Position numbers and translations under genes: made by a program. DNA of 64,000 nt from Thermothielavioides terrestris NRRL 8126 (Eukaryota; Ascomycota; Sordariomycetes; Sordariales; Chaetomiaceae): assembly GCF_000226115.1 (NCBI RefSeq), contig NC_016460.1, positions 4,030,001 through 4,094,000 on the forward strand, given 5' to 3'. How positions within the stretch are numbered: the first letter of the stretch is position 1; each line of letters opens with the position of its first letter. Shown here in pieces: positions 1 to 13,699 of the stretch. The notes under the pieces are model-generated. The model saw only the letters and a program-made list of their open reading frames with translations, searched no databases and was not told where the DNA came from.

Positions 1-3000
1 GCTATAATGGGAGCGACTATAGGAGGTAGCGGAAGTAGCGCTATCGTAGTATAGAAGCTATTAAAGAATAGAAATATAGTAGTTATATTTAAGGAGGATC
101 GTTAGGTATAGTTTGCTAATAAGGACAATAAAACGTAGGTTACTATTATATTTAGAGCGACTATAGTACTTAAATGCTATACCTTTATAGTATTAGCGAA
201 GGGCGTTTAGCTAGCTACCTTAGCGAGATATAGGGATAGCTTTAACTACCTAGCGGTAGACCTAGCTAAGGAAAACAAGGTCTAGGTTATATATACGAGA
301 CTATATACATTGTAGAGTAGTATCGAAGACGATTAGGGACTATAGACAATATATATATTGGTCGAGCTCTATATAGTTGAGGAAGCTATAAGGCTTATTG
401 ACTAGGGGGTTCTACTCGACTATATCGTCTACCTTTATAAGCGCTTTAAGAGTATAGTATATATAATCCTATATTTTAGATATAGGAAGTAGAGATATAA
501 GGTAGTATTTTATAAAGAGGAGGAGGTATATTATTTAGTTTATGCCTATATAGTATATAGCAATAGTAGTATTATAAAAGAGTAGAAGACGCAATGCTCT
601 ATAAAGACTAACTTAGCTAGGCACTAGCTAAAGTATATTAACTATAGAGGTGTCTATATAGCCTTTGATATAAGCTATAAGGTTGTATAGAAGTAGTATA
701 AACATATAAAAGAGTAGTTCCTTAACTACCTACTTATATTCTATATACCTTAACCTTAGGCAACGACGGTAGTAGAGGCAAGTATAGAAGCTAGGAAGAC
801 AAGTTAGAGGAGTAGTACCTAAGGAAGTACTTTACTAAGGTAGGCTAGCCTATCGATATCTAGAGGGTAAGGCGCTCTAATAGTATAGACCTATTCTAGT
901 TTAAAGTACTCTTATAAACATTCTAGGGAGCTAGGATATAGAATAGAAGTACTATTTATATAACGCCTCTATATAATATAAGTATAGAGCTAGCTTTATA
1001 GTTTAATATAGTTATAACTAAGAGCCCCTATTCTATATTAAGTATATAGCTATAACGTTGAGAATGCTCTACTAGAATACCAATAGTAGTAGACACCGCT
1101 TTAACTAGGCGTTAAAGAGGAGAGAGGAGTTTAACCTAATAGCGATTTAAGAGCTATTAGTCTATCTAAATACAACTTTGCTAGCCCTGCCCTATAGGCG
1201 AGGTAGGCAATATAAGATGATATATAGCGCTAGTAGAGTAGCGTTATATATAAGTAAACGCCTTGACTATATAACTTAGTCTACTAAGGCTAAGGAAGAC
1301 TAGGCGATAATAACGTTCGAGAGGGGGGGTTGGACCCCCTTATAGTATAGTTTATCTACTTACTTAATTAGGAACTAGGGTAGTAGTCGCTATTCTATAC
1401 CTTAGTAGAGTAGGAGCTAAGGGGGTGTAATATACTTATAGGCGACTTCAACGTCTACTACCTAATATAGGACAAGTATAACAGGACCTCCTAGTTAGTA
1501 AATATACTACTTTAGATTATAGTAGAATAGGAGCTTAAGCTCTATATACTTTATAGTATATTTACCTAGGTTCAATAAGGTAATAGAGATAGTATAATCA
1601 ACTATATCTAGGCAATGTAGAGTAGTAGTACTTAGTAGCTAAGGCTACTCGACTTAGTAGGCTTAGACTATATACTCTAGATAGCTAAAATACTATTAAA
1701 AGGGAGTAGTAGTAAAGCTATTATACTACTAGGCTATAGCTAGGTACTACTAGACTATAAAAGGTATAAGGCTAAGGTATAGTTCTTTACTCTACTAAAG
1801 GAGATTAATATAGTAGAGGAACTTAAGAGTATAATTAATACTCTAATATATAAGTTGACTAGTATTATAGATATAGTAGTACTATACTAAAAGCTTAATT
1901 AAGGATCTTATACACTATAGTAGAACCTTAAAGTTGATAAGGCAATATAGGAAATAAGGAAGGCTAAATGTATCTAGCGATCGAACTATATAATAAGCTC
2001 TTAAATATACTACTACAAGGCAGTATAATGGTTTAAGCGCTATACTAGCTAGTTATAGACGCTATATTAGCGCTACTCTTTTGCTAAAGCGTTAAGAGAG
2101 TAGAAGCTAATATAGGATATCGAAAGGTAGGTATAACTTTAGAATTATCAATGCTCTAAGCCTTCGACGTTACTAGCGTTCTAGCTAGGGCTTAGCGAGC
2201 CCTAGAGTATAGTAACGTATATATAGAAGGCTAAGGCGCTAGTAAAGCGCTTCTTCCTTATACTATAGGTATAGTACAACAATATCTTTAACTAAGACTA
2301 GCTAGAGAGGTCTTTTTGTAATACTACGCCTATCGACTAGAAGGTTTATAATAGTAAAATTATAGAGATTATAAGCTATATAGGATTAAATAAAGCATTT
2401 AGTAAAGACCTTTTTACTAATAAGTTCTTTAAGGCTTATAATAAGGAGAGGAAGCTTTCAAAGATGCTTATAGGGATTATATATACCTACTTTAAGCTAG
2501 AGCACTTTCTATATAGATTCTACACTATATAGAGAGTTGTACTTAGGAAGCTAAGGAAGTCTTAGGAACAGCTAAAGGAGGTAGAGGTATACCGCCTAAT
2601 ATTGCTACTTAGTATAGTAGGCAAAGTTATTAAAGTGGCTATTATAGACTAGGTAATATATATAGCTAAGGTATATAAGCTGCTCCTAGAGATATAAATA
2701 GGCTTCTAGCAATATAGATTAATAGAGGTTGTAATCTAGGTAATAACTAATATAATAAAGACGATATAGGCGTATAGCGCCTATACCTCGCTACTATAGC
2801 TAGACCTAAAAGGTGCCTTCGACTAGGTCGACTAGATTTAGCTACTATATATACTCTAGGAGCTAGGCTTCGAAAGGAAGCTAATTATACTTCTAAAGAG
2901 CTACTTTGAAGATTGTATAGTACGCCTATAGTTCAATAGAGTTATAGCGGAGCCTACAACCCTATAGTAGGGTATACTATAAAGCTCGCCGCTATTACTA

Positions 3001-4305
3001 GCACTGTTTATCCTCTTTATTACCCTCCTGTTCTATACCCTCGAAGTATATATTAAGCTCCTAACAGTTAGGTATATAGATAATACTAACCTCCTTATAT
3101 TTAGATAAGACACTTTAGTGTATTACTATATATTAAAGAGGGGGTTTACTAAATATAAGAAATAGGTAGTAGAGCAAGGTATATAGTTTAAACTAGTGAA
3201 AAGTAAGCTTATCTACTTTATAAAGGTGTAGTAGCTATATATAGAGGTCGTTAATATCTTAGGCGAAGGCTAACCGAAGCTTATACTAATAGAATTAGTA
3301 AGGTTCCTAGGCGTATAGCTAGATTATAAGCTCTCCTTTAAAGTATAGAAGAAGGCGGTAGAAACGAAGATAGCTATATAGAAGTTCGCTCTTATAAAGC
3401 TTATAGCAAAGACGTATAGAATATATATTATATAAGTTTAAAAGATCTATATAAAGGTCATTAAGAGTATTCTTTTATATAGGGCTATAGTATAGTATAC
3501 CCTAACGCTAATTGGAGAGACCTCCTATAGGATTATATATAGCTTTAGTATAATATAGTTAAGCTATCTCTAAGTAGTTACTAACGTATATAAGACTACG
3601 CTAGTCTATAACCTTAAAAGCAAGACCTAGATACCCCCTATTAACCTATACCTTAACCGCTAGGTAGTATATACTAAGTAAAGGCTCTAGAGGATAGGGC
3701 TTATATAGCTTCTATATAATATATATATAAAGGTAGCGTCGAGGCTAAAGAGGAGGCGCTATATACGTTGTACTATAGGGATAAGGCTAGCTATAGGGGA
3801 TTCCCTTATAAAATAAAGATAGATATAGGCTAAGGAATAGCTCCTCTTATACTATTTTACAATAGTAGTAGAGGCGTAGAGCGAAAGTAGTAAAGACGAC
3901 GAATAGAGGCTTTAGGAGCTTTAGCTTTATATTAATATAGATATAGTTATAATAGAAGAGTAGAAGGTATATAAAGAGTTGTAAATATACTATATAGACG
4001 CTAAGAGGCTAGAGAAGGTATATTATAGGGAAGTAGCTAACCTATATAGCTTAAAGCTCTCTACCTAGATACTATAAGTATATAAGGACCTTAGCAAAGT
4101 ATAGAGCTCTCTCTTTATATAGGTATATATAGGAGCTATTAGCTTAAGGCAGTTCTTGTTCTAGAGAGGTATACTAAATATACCTATACTACTTTACTAC
4201 TATAGCAAGGCACCTAAGACTATTATCTACTTTGCAATATACTATAAGGACCTAGCGATTATTATAAGAAGGCCTAGTATCTAGGACTAGTATATACTAC
4301 TTAAG
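1..4305 (+). mobile_element. LINE-like non-LTR retrotransposon, copy A (RIP-eroded, 5' end outside window)
   Basis: A degenerate non-LTR retrotransposon read on the + strand. It aligns over kilobases with copy C and, inverted, with copy B. The order is endonuclease-like sequence (about 1,300-1,560) followed by reverse transcriptase. The RT catalytic motif reads Y-I-D-N at 3073-3084, as expected if a Y-V/I-D-D motif lost its second Asp to a G-to-A change. The frame is broken by many TAA and TAG codons. The copy stops near 4305, about 250 bp short of the LINE sequence present in copy C, where inverted copy B begins. A fungal Tad1/MGL-like clade is likely but is inferred from the RT and the overall layout only. 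It cannot be functional. Confidence 0.75.
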
Positions 4306-6222
4306 AGGCCAACCTTCCTATGCCTCGTCTTCCTCTTATACCCCCTACTTACGTTATAGCCCTTGTAGCTAACCGCTACTAGCTCCTCTACTATATTAGC
4401 CTAGTTGCTATACACTAGCTATATGCTTATAGAGCTCTCCGCTACTCCTTTATATCCTACCTCGTCTTTGATATTTAGCTTAAACGCTAGCTAGTACTCC
4501 TATAGGCGCCTAGTATATATTAGCTATCCTATAAGCGTCTAAGCGCTTCTCCTACTCCTAAATAGTACGAATAACGTATACTAGTCCTAGATATTAGGCC
4601 TTTTTATAGTAACTATAGGGTCTTTGTAATATATTACTAGATAGGCGATAGTCTTAGGTACCTTGCTATAGTAGCAAAGCGGTATAGGTATATCTAGTAT
4701 ACCTTTCTAGAATAGGAACTGCCTTAGGCTAATAGCTCCTATATATACCTATATAAGGAGAGAGCTTTATACTTTGCTAAAGTCCTTATATACCTATAGT
4801 ATCTAGGTAGAGGGCTCTAGGCTATATAGGTCGGCTACTTCTCTATAGCGTACCTTCTCTAGCCTCCTAACGTCTATATAGTATATCTATAGCTCTCTAT
4901 ATATCTTCTACTCCTCTACTATAACCACGTCTACGTCGATATAAAGCTAAGGCTCTTAGGGCCTCTATCTATCGTCTTCGCTACTCTCGCTCTATATCTC
5001 TTCTACTATTGTAGGGTAGTACGAAAGGAGCTATTCCTTAGCCTATACTTACCTCCGTTTTATAGAGGAATCCTCTATAGCTAGCCTTACCCCTAGGGCG
5101 CAATGTATATAGCGCCTCCTCTTTAGCTTCGACGCTACCTTTATATATATATTATATAGGAGCTATATAAGCTTTATCCTCTAGAGCCTTTGTTTAATAT
5201 ACACTACTTAGCGGTTAAGGTATAGATCAATAGGGGGTACCTAGGTCTTACTCTTAAGGTTATAGACTAGTATAGCCTTATATATACCTATAACTACCTA
5301 AAGGTAGCTTAACTATATTGCGCTAAAGCTATATATAATCCTATATAGGGTCCCTCTAACTAGTATTAGAGTATACTACGCTACTACTCTATATAAAAGG
5401 ACACTTTTAATGACCTTTATATAGATCTCCTAAGCTTATATAATATATACCTTATATATCTTTGCTATAAGCTTTATAAAGGCGAACTTCTATATAGCTA
5501 TCTTTGCTTCTACCGCCTTCTTATATACTTTGAAGGAGAGCTTACAATCTAGCTATACGCCTAGGAACCTCGTTGATTCCACTAAGGCAAGCCCTAGTTG
5601 GCCTTTACCTAAGATGTTAATAACCTTTATATATAGCTACTATACCTTTGTAAAATAAATAAGCTTACTCTTTATAGACTTAAACTATATACTCTGCTCT
5701 ACTACCTATTTCTTATACTTGGCAAACCCCCTTTCCAATATATAGTAGTACATTAGTATATCCTACCTAAATGTAAGGAGGTTAGTGTCATCTATATACC
5801 CGACTATTAGGAGCCTAGTATATACCTCGAAGGCGTGAAATAGGGGGGTGATAAAAAGGATAAATAGCGTTGGCGACAGTAGCGAGCTCTATAGTATACC
5901 TTGCTATAGAGTTATAGGCTTGGCTATAATCCTATTGAACTATAGGCGCGTTATATAATCCTCGAAGTAGCTCTTTAGAAGTATAATTAGCTTCCTCTCG
6001 AAACCTAGCTCCTAGAGCATATATAGTAGCTAGATATAGTCGACTCGATTGAAGGCGCCTTTTAGGTCTAGCTATAGTAGCGAGGTGTAGGCGCTATATG
6101 CCTACGCTATCTTTACTATATTGGTCACCACTTTAACTGCCACCTCTATAGACTTATGTTGCTAGAAGCCTATCTGTATCTCTGGGAGTAGCTTATACGC
6201 CTTAGCTATATATATTACTTAG

Positions 6223-6814
6223 GTCTAGGACCAGTACACGCTGCTCACGCTGCTTAGGAGCAGGAGGGGCGCTTAGGCGCTTATAGGATAGCTGATGTGT
6301 ACTAGGCGCCTATAGGAGTACTAGCTAGTGCTTGAACTGAACGTCGAGGGCAAGGTAGGATATAGGGGAGCGGCGGAAGGCTCTATAAGCGTGTGGTTAA
6401 TACGTAATAGCTAGGGCGGCGTAGTAGAGGAGCCTCTAGCGAATAACTACGAGAACGATAATATAGACAAGGGCTATAAAAGGAAGAAGAGGCGTAGGAA
6501 GGTTGGCCTCTAGCCGCTCTCCCTACGTACACTATACGCCTAGCGACTAAGGCGTTTATACTAGGGGCGTACTATATAAGTAAGTGGTACGCAATAAGCT
6601 ATATAGGCTGCTATATCTCCGTCGCTACTAGGCTAGAAAGGTAAGTTCTAGCAAATTGGAAAGGGGGAAGTCGGGGAGGCCCGCCTTATATAGTAGGAAC
6701 GTAGCGTAGGCGCTATATATAAGTGGTGTATATAGAGGTAGAGGGACCGCTTGCCCTTAGTAGCGAGGCACTAAATGCCTCTTCAGTGTAAGATTAATAA
6801 TAATAATAATAATA
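6223..6814 (+). mobile_element. LINE copy D, 5'-truncated insertion inside copy B
   Basis: A 592 bp piece of the LINE 3' end on the + strand, ending in an (AAT)n tail. It is flanked by an 11 bp direct repeat, ATATTACTTAG, at 6212-6222 and 6815-6825. This is the usual signature of target-primed reverse transcription. It keeps many CA and TG dinucleotides and is clearly less RIP-mutated than its host copy B, which suggests a younger insertion. It contains only 3' coding tail and UTR. Confidence 0.85.
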
Positions 6815-6816
6815 AT
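6795..6816 (+). repeat. (AAT)n simple repeat, LINE 3' tail
   Basis: A short AAT trinucleotide run forms the 3' tail of LINE copy D. The same tail closes copy C at about 26,751-26,770. This indicates that the LINE ends in a trinucleotide repeat and not in poly(A). Confidence 0.85.
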
Positions 6817-9800
6817 ATTACTTAGTCTACGATAGCCGCTTTAATGATTTTGTCTACTATACTAAGCAGCGATATTAGGTAGTACGCCCCTACCTCCGTT
6901 AGCTGCTCTAGAGACTTCCCTAGCTTCTTAAGGACAACTACCTATATAGCGTAGAACCTATATAGGAAATGCTCTAGCTTAAAGTAGGTATATATAATTG
7001 CTATAAGCACCTTCGACAGCTTACTCTCCTTGTTATAAGCCTTAAGGAACTTATTAGTAAAGAGGTCCTTGCTAAGCGCTTTATTTAATCCTATATAGCT
7101 TATAATCTTAGTAATTTTAGCATTGTAGACCTCCTAGTTAATAGATATAGTATTATAAAAAGACCTTTTAGGCTAGTCCTAGTTAAGGATACTATTGTAC
7201 TATGCCTATAGTATAGGAAAGAAGTGCTTTGCTAGCGCCTTAGCCTTCTAGACATACATTATAGCGCTCTATAGCTTGTTAAGCCTTAGCTAGAGCGCTA
7301 GCAACGTCAGAGGTTTAGGGCGTTAGTAGTTTCAAAGTCGTATCTACCTCTTAATATCCTATATTAGCTTCTACTCCCTCAATGCTCTAGCGAGGGAGCT
7401 ATACTAATATAGCGTCTATAACCGCCTAGTATAGCGCTTAAACCGCTATACTACTTTATAATAGTATACTTAGGAGCTTGCTATATAGCTTAAACGCTAG
7501 GTACACTTAGCCCTCTTTACTTCCTATATCGCCTTGTCAATTTCGAGGTTCTACTATAGTATATAAGATCCTCGATTAAACTTCTAGTATAATGCTACTA
7601 CGTCTATAATACTAGTTAGCTTATATATTAGGGTATCTACTATATCTTTGAGCTACTCTACTATATTAACCTCCTTTAGTAGGGTAAAGAACTATACCTT
7701 AGCTTTATACCTTTTATAGTCTAGTAGTACCTAGCTATAGCCTAGTAGTATAGTAGTACTACCGTTGCTCCCCCTTAGTAGTACTTTAGCTACCTAGGGT
7801 ATATAGTCCAAGCCTACTAAGTTGAGTAGCCCTAGCTATTAAATACTATTGCCCTACATTGCCTAGATATAGTCGATTATACTATCTCTATTGCCTTATT
7901 GAACCTAGGTAAATATATTACAAAGTATATAGAGCTTAAGCTCCTATTCTACTATAATCTAGAGCAATATATCTATCGATTAAGAGGTTCTATTATACTT
8001 GTCCTATATTAGATAGTAGGCATTGAAGTTGCCTATAAGTATATTATACCCTCTTAGCTCCTACTCTACTAGGGTATAGAGCGGCGATCGCTATCCTAGC
8101 TCCTAGTTAAGTAAGTAGATAGACTATACTATAAGGGGGTCCAACCCCTTTTTCTTAAACGTTATTGCCGTTTAGTCTTCCTTAGCCTTAGTAGACTATA
8201 TTATATAGTCGAGGCGCTTACTTATATACAATGTTGCTCTATTAGCGCTATATATTATCTTGTACTGTCTACCTTGCCTATAGGGTAAGGTAGGCGAGGT
8301 CGTAGTTAAATAGACCAATAGCTTTTAAATCGGTACTAGATTAAACTCCTCTCTCCCCTCTAACGTCTAAATAAAGTAGTATCTACTACTATCAGTATTC
8401 TAGTAGAGTACTCTTAGCGTTATAGCTATATACTTAGTATAGAATAGGGGCCCTTAGTTATAATAGCGTTAAGCTATAAAGCTAGCTTTATATTTATATT
8501 GTATAGAGACGCTATATAAATAGTACTCCTATTCTATACCCTAGCTCCCTAGAATATTTATAAGAATACACTAAACTAGAATAGGTTAGTGCTATTAGTA
8601 TACTCTACCCTCTAGATATTAGTAGGCTAGCCTACCTTAGTAAGGCACTTCCTTAGGCGCTACTCCCCTAACTTATTTTCCTAGCTTCTATACTATATAT
8701 TCGCCTTTATCGCTATCGTTGTCTAAGGTTAAGGTATATAGAATATAAGTAGGCGATTAAGGAACCGCTTCTTTATACGTTTACGCTACTCCTATATAAT
8801 CTTATAGCTTATATTAAAGGCTATATAAGTACCTTTGTAGTTAATATACTTTAGCTAGTGCCTAGCTAAGTTAGTCTTTATTAAGTATTATACCTCTTGC
8901 TCCTTTATAATATTGCTATCGCTATACGCTATATAGATATAAACCAAATAGTGTACCTTCTCTTTTTTATAGAATACCACCTTATACCCCTATTTCCTAT
9001 ATTTAAAATATAGGATTATATACACTATACCCTCGAAGTGCTTATAAAGGTAGATTATATAGTCGAATAGAACACCCTAGTCGATAAGCCTTGTAGCTTC
9101 CTTAATTATATAGAGCTTAACCAATATATATATTATCTATAGCCTTTAACCGTCTTTGGTATTGCCCTATAGCGTATATAGCCTTATATATATAATTTGG
9201 ACTTTATTCTCCTTCGCTAAATCTGCTACTAGGTAGCTAAGGTTATCTCTATACCTCGTTAAGGTAGCTAGCTATATACCCTTCGCTAGTACTATAAAGG
9301 TATAGCGTTTAAGTACTATAGTCGCCCTAAATGTAGCGATGACCTATACTTTGTTATCTTCGTTAACGAACTATACCTAGCGATCCTCTTCGAATATAAC
9401 TACTATATTCCTGGTCTTTGGTAGCTTCTATACTATAATAGCACTACTTCTACCGCCTTTTATAGTCACTTCTATTGTAGCTATAGCTATATTTACTATC
9501 TAAACTATATCCTCTACGCTCCTATTAATAATATCTATAGGCATTTGCCTAAGGTCGATTATAAGCTTATAAAGCAGCTTCTTTAGTATATACTATATAT
9601 AGCTCTTAAGTAGCTAGGACGTTAACGTCGTAGCTATGCCCTACTCTACTACCTAGGCCTAGGTCCTTGCCTAGGTACCCTTAGCGCCTACCTATAGCCT
9701 AACTTTGTTTTTTATCTATATAACCTCCTCTTTTATATAATCGATACTTTTATATAGCTTATATATATTGTAAAGGCAGTTTAGCTTATCTTAGAACACC

Positions 9801-10189
9801 TTATAGTAGTATATATATATAGTAGCCTATATATATAGCTATATCTCTAGCGACACTAAAGTATAGAATTCTTATAAAAGCTTCGATCTTTTATTGTTAA
9901 CGCCTTTGGTATATATATTCTAATCGTTTATAGCTCCTATAGGAAGGAGCCTAAGTCTTTGATCGCGTTAGTTAGGGTGCTTATACGTGTTAGCCGTAGT
10001 ATCGCAACTCGTAGCGCTTACTATTGGACTACCGCTATCGCTACCACGACCTACGTAGCTACTACGCCCCCTCTACGATATTGTAGATAGGGGTAATCGG
10101 GTACACTAAGTATATTCGCGTTGTTGGATTCGATTTTAGCTCAACGGTTCCTTCGCAATCAGCGTTTAAGTGCGAAGAAGCCCCTTTTT

Positions 10190-12374
10190 TTTTACTAGGC
10201 AATAGTAATGTTTAAGAGGAAAGGATTAGACCCCTTTATAGCATAGTCTATCAACTTGTTTAATTAGGAGCTGAGGTAGAGGTTGCTACTCTATACGCTA
10301 GTAGAGTAGGAGCTGAAGGGGTATAATATATTTATAGGCGACTTCAATATATACTATCTAATATAGGACAAGTATAATAGGACCTTTTAGTTAGCGAATA
10401 TATTGCTCTAGATTATAGTAGAATAGGAGCTTAAGCTCTATATATCTTATAGTATAACTACTTAAGTTCGTTAAAGCAATAAAGATAGTACAATCGACTA
10501 TATCTAGGCAATATAGGATAGCGGTACCTAGTAGCTAGGGCTATTCGACTTAGTAGACTTAGACTATATACTCTAGGTAGCTACAGTGCTATTAAAGGGG
10601 AGTAGCGGTAGAGCTACTATACTACTAGGCTATAGCTAGGCGCTACTAGACTATAAGAGGTACAAGGCTAAAGCGTAGTTCTTTATACTATTAAAGGAGA
10701 TTAATACAATAGAAGAACTTAAAGATATAGTAGATACCCTAATATATAAGCTAACTAGTATTATAGATATAATAGCGCTATACTAGAAGTTTAATCAAGG
10801 GTTTTATACGCTATAGTAGAACCTTAAGGTCGATAAGGCAATATAGGAAGTAAAGAAGGCTAAATACACTTAGTAGTCAAGTCGTATAGTAAGCTTCTAA
10901 TAGTACTACTATAAGGTAGTATAGTAGTTTAAACGTTATACTAGCTGATTATAGATACTATATTAGTACTACTCGTTTACTAGAGTATCGAAAGAGTAAA
11001 AGCTAATATAGGATATTAAGAGATAGATATAGCTCTAGAGCTATTAACGCCCTAAACCTCTCGTGCTACTAGTGCTTTAGCTAGGGCCTAGTAAGCCTTA
11101 GAGCGCTATAACATATATTTAGAAGGCGAAGACGCTAATAGAGCGCTTCTTCTCTATACTATAGGTATAGTACAACAGTATCCTCGACTAAAACTAGTCT
11201 AAAAGGTCTTTCTATAATATTACGCCTATCGACTAAAAGGTCTATAGTAGCGAGATTATAAAGATTATAAGCTATATAAAATTAAATAAAACGTTTAACA
11301 AGGACCTCCTTACTAATAAGTTCCTTAAGGCTTATAACAAAGAGGGAAAGCTATTGAAGGTGCTTACAATAATTATATATATTTGCTTTAAGCTAGAGCA
11401 CTTCTTATATAGATTCTATATTATATAGGTAGTTGTTCTTAGGAAGCTAGGGAAGTCTCTAGAGCAACTTGAGGAGGTAGGGATATATCGCCTAATATTG
11501 CTATTTAGCGTAGTAAATAAGATTATCGAAGTAGCTATTATAGACTGGGTAATATATATAGCTAAGGTGTATAAACTACTCTTAGAGATATAAATAGGCT
11601 TCTAGCAATATAGGTCAATAGAGGTAGCGATCTAGGTAGTAACTAATATAATAAAGATAGTATAGGTGTATAGTACCTATATATCGCTACTACAATTAAA
11701 CCTAAAAGGCGCTTTCGACTAGGTCGATTAGATCTAGCTACTATATACGCTCTAGGAGCTAGATTTCGAGAGGAAGCTAATTATACTTCTAAAGAGCTAC
11801 TTTGAGGATTGTATAGTATACCTATAGTTTAATAAGGTTAAAGCTAAGCCTACAATTCTATAGTAGAGTATACTATAGGGTTTACTACTGTCGCTAGCAC
11901 TATTTATCTTCTTTATTACCCCTTTATTCTATACCTTTAAGGTATATACTAGGCTTCTAATAGTTGGCTATATAGATAATATTAACCTCCTTATATTTAG
12001 GTAGGATATACTAATATACTACTATATACTAGAGAGAGGGTTTACTAAATATAAGAAATAGATAATAGAGCAAGGTATATAGTTTAAGCTAGTAAAGAGT
12101 AAGCTTATCTACTTTATAAAGGCGTAGTAGCTATATATAGAGGTTGTTAATATCTTAGGCAAAGGCTAGCTAGGGCTTACTCTAGTAGAGTCTATAAGGT
12201 TCCTAGGTATATAGCTAGACTGTAAGCTCTCCTTTAAAGTGTATAAGAGGGCGATAAAAGCGAAGATAGCTATATAGAAGTTTACCTTTATAAGGCTTAT
12301 AGCAAAGATATATAGGGTATATATCGTTTAAGCTTAGGAGATTTATACAAAGGTCATTAGAAGCGTCTTCTTAT
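10190..12374 (+). mobile_element. LINE copy C, left part (split by Gypsy-1)
   Basis: A + strand LINE copy, 5'-truncated and starting in the endonuclease region. It matches copy A from about 1,300 onward. The RT motif reads Y-I-D-N at 11969-11980. The copy breaks at 12374 and resumes at 25376 on the far side of Gypsy-1. Joining the two parts with a single TTAT gives sequence collinear with copy A around 3,460-3,490, apart from transitions. Confidence 0.75.
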
Positions 12375-12862
12375 TGAATTAGGGTAATGGACTACCTAGA
12401 CATAGGGACCTAGTTTTTCTATCTGTTTCAATACGTTGTATTCGTTGTCAGAGGGGTCTAGCCCTCTGATCACATATATTTAAGTAGGCTAAGCCTATCT
12501 TCTTCGTCATTAAGCAAGACATTAAACAGTCGTTAATACACGCTCGTTGATACTACGTTAATGGTTCTCCTTCTTCTAGGAGGGCTATTGAGCCTCTCCT
12601 TTCGTTGTTCTACCTCTATCTAGACAATAGGCATTTAAGCTATTGAGCTCTAACTACATTTTTATTATCTTTTATCTTTCTACTATATCCTACTAGATAT
12701 ACCTAAGCTATATATCTTCCTTTTAGAAGATATCCTTCCTACTACTCAATATACACTATCTTCATCTATCTAGAGGGGCACTACATTCCTTTAGGAGCTA
12801 TCTTATATATCTAGTCCTAGGTATAGTAGGGTAGGTTAATATAGAGGTTTTACACTATTTTA
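12375..12862 (+). repeat. Gypsy-1 5' LTR (488 bp)
   Basis: Begins TGAATTAGGG and aligns base for base with 24888-25375, differing almost only by C/T and G/A transitions. Its outer (left) part keeps more CA and TG than its inner end. Confidence 0.9.
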
Positions 12863-13699
12863 AATAAAGGTTTAATCAGGGAGGAGCTTAGCTCTATATC
12901 TAAACGAGATAGTATAGACTATAAAGTTTTCTAAGATTATAGAACTATACAATGCTATATTAATAGCTATACAACGACGATATAGCCAATCTATTGAGGC
13001 TCTAGTACACTGATACTAGTATCTCTAAGAGGCGTAGAAACCTATTGAGGTATATACGTTCTAGGGGTCTATTAAGACCTTGTCCCGAAAGACCTTCCTT
13101 TACCTAGACGGCGTAGAGCATTAAAAAGATATCCTATTATCCCTAACACTTTAAAGACCTATTAAAGCTTCGTTATTATCAATATAGCAGTTATAAAACG
13201 CTAACCTAATCGAAAGACGATAGTTCTATCCTTCTAAGTAGAGATAAAGATAGAATTTTTATTGATTATCATTTTCTTCTCTAGTCTAGCTAAACTAGTT
13301 ATAAAAGTAGTTAAATATAGTAGCTACTTATAAGCTTCTAAGCTTAGGGCTATACTTTTATAACACTTAGCTCCTTCTAATAATATATCTAGTACTATTT
13401 TATATTGGATATAAGGTCTTAGTATAGACTTTTATTTTTCTTTTTAAAAGCTATACTTTTACTACTATTATACTAGTTAAGTTTAATATATTAGTTGCTA
13501 AGGGTATCTAAATAATCTATAAAGAACCTATAGTCATCTTTTAAAGTATTTAGACTATATATTCTAAAGGAACCTAGCTTCTTAAAAGATTTTCTTCCTC
13601 TAGACAAACGTTGAAGAAGTTGATATTTCTATAGAAGTATATATATTAGTCTTTTTACAGTCTATCGATATAGTCGTTGCCTTTTTTAAAGACAATAGC

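Larger units (their letters stand above)
4306..10189 (-). mobile_element. LINE-like non-LTR retrotransposon, copy B (inverted, near full length at its 5' end)
   Basis: Reverse-complement copy of the same LINE, lying tail-to-tail with copy A. Its 5' part is the best preserved: 8,700-10,189 holds the ORF1 region and a 5' leader ending at an A/T homopolymer near 10,181-10,189. The RT motif is intact as Y-I-D-D on the minus strand at 5787-5798, so this copy is less eroded than A or C. The 3' end is truncated at about 4306. Copy D is inserted at 6223-6814; removing it and one target copy restores continuous LINE sequence. In-frame stops elsewhere make it non-coding today. Confidence 0.75.

Noticed and set aside
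12371..12375. A 5 bp target duplication for Gypsy-1
   Set aside because: Only four bases (TTAT) match on both sides. The fifth differs, so a 4 bp duplication or a mutated 5 bp one is all that can be claimed.
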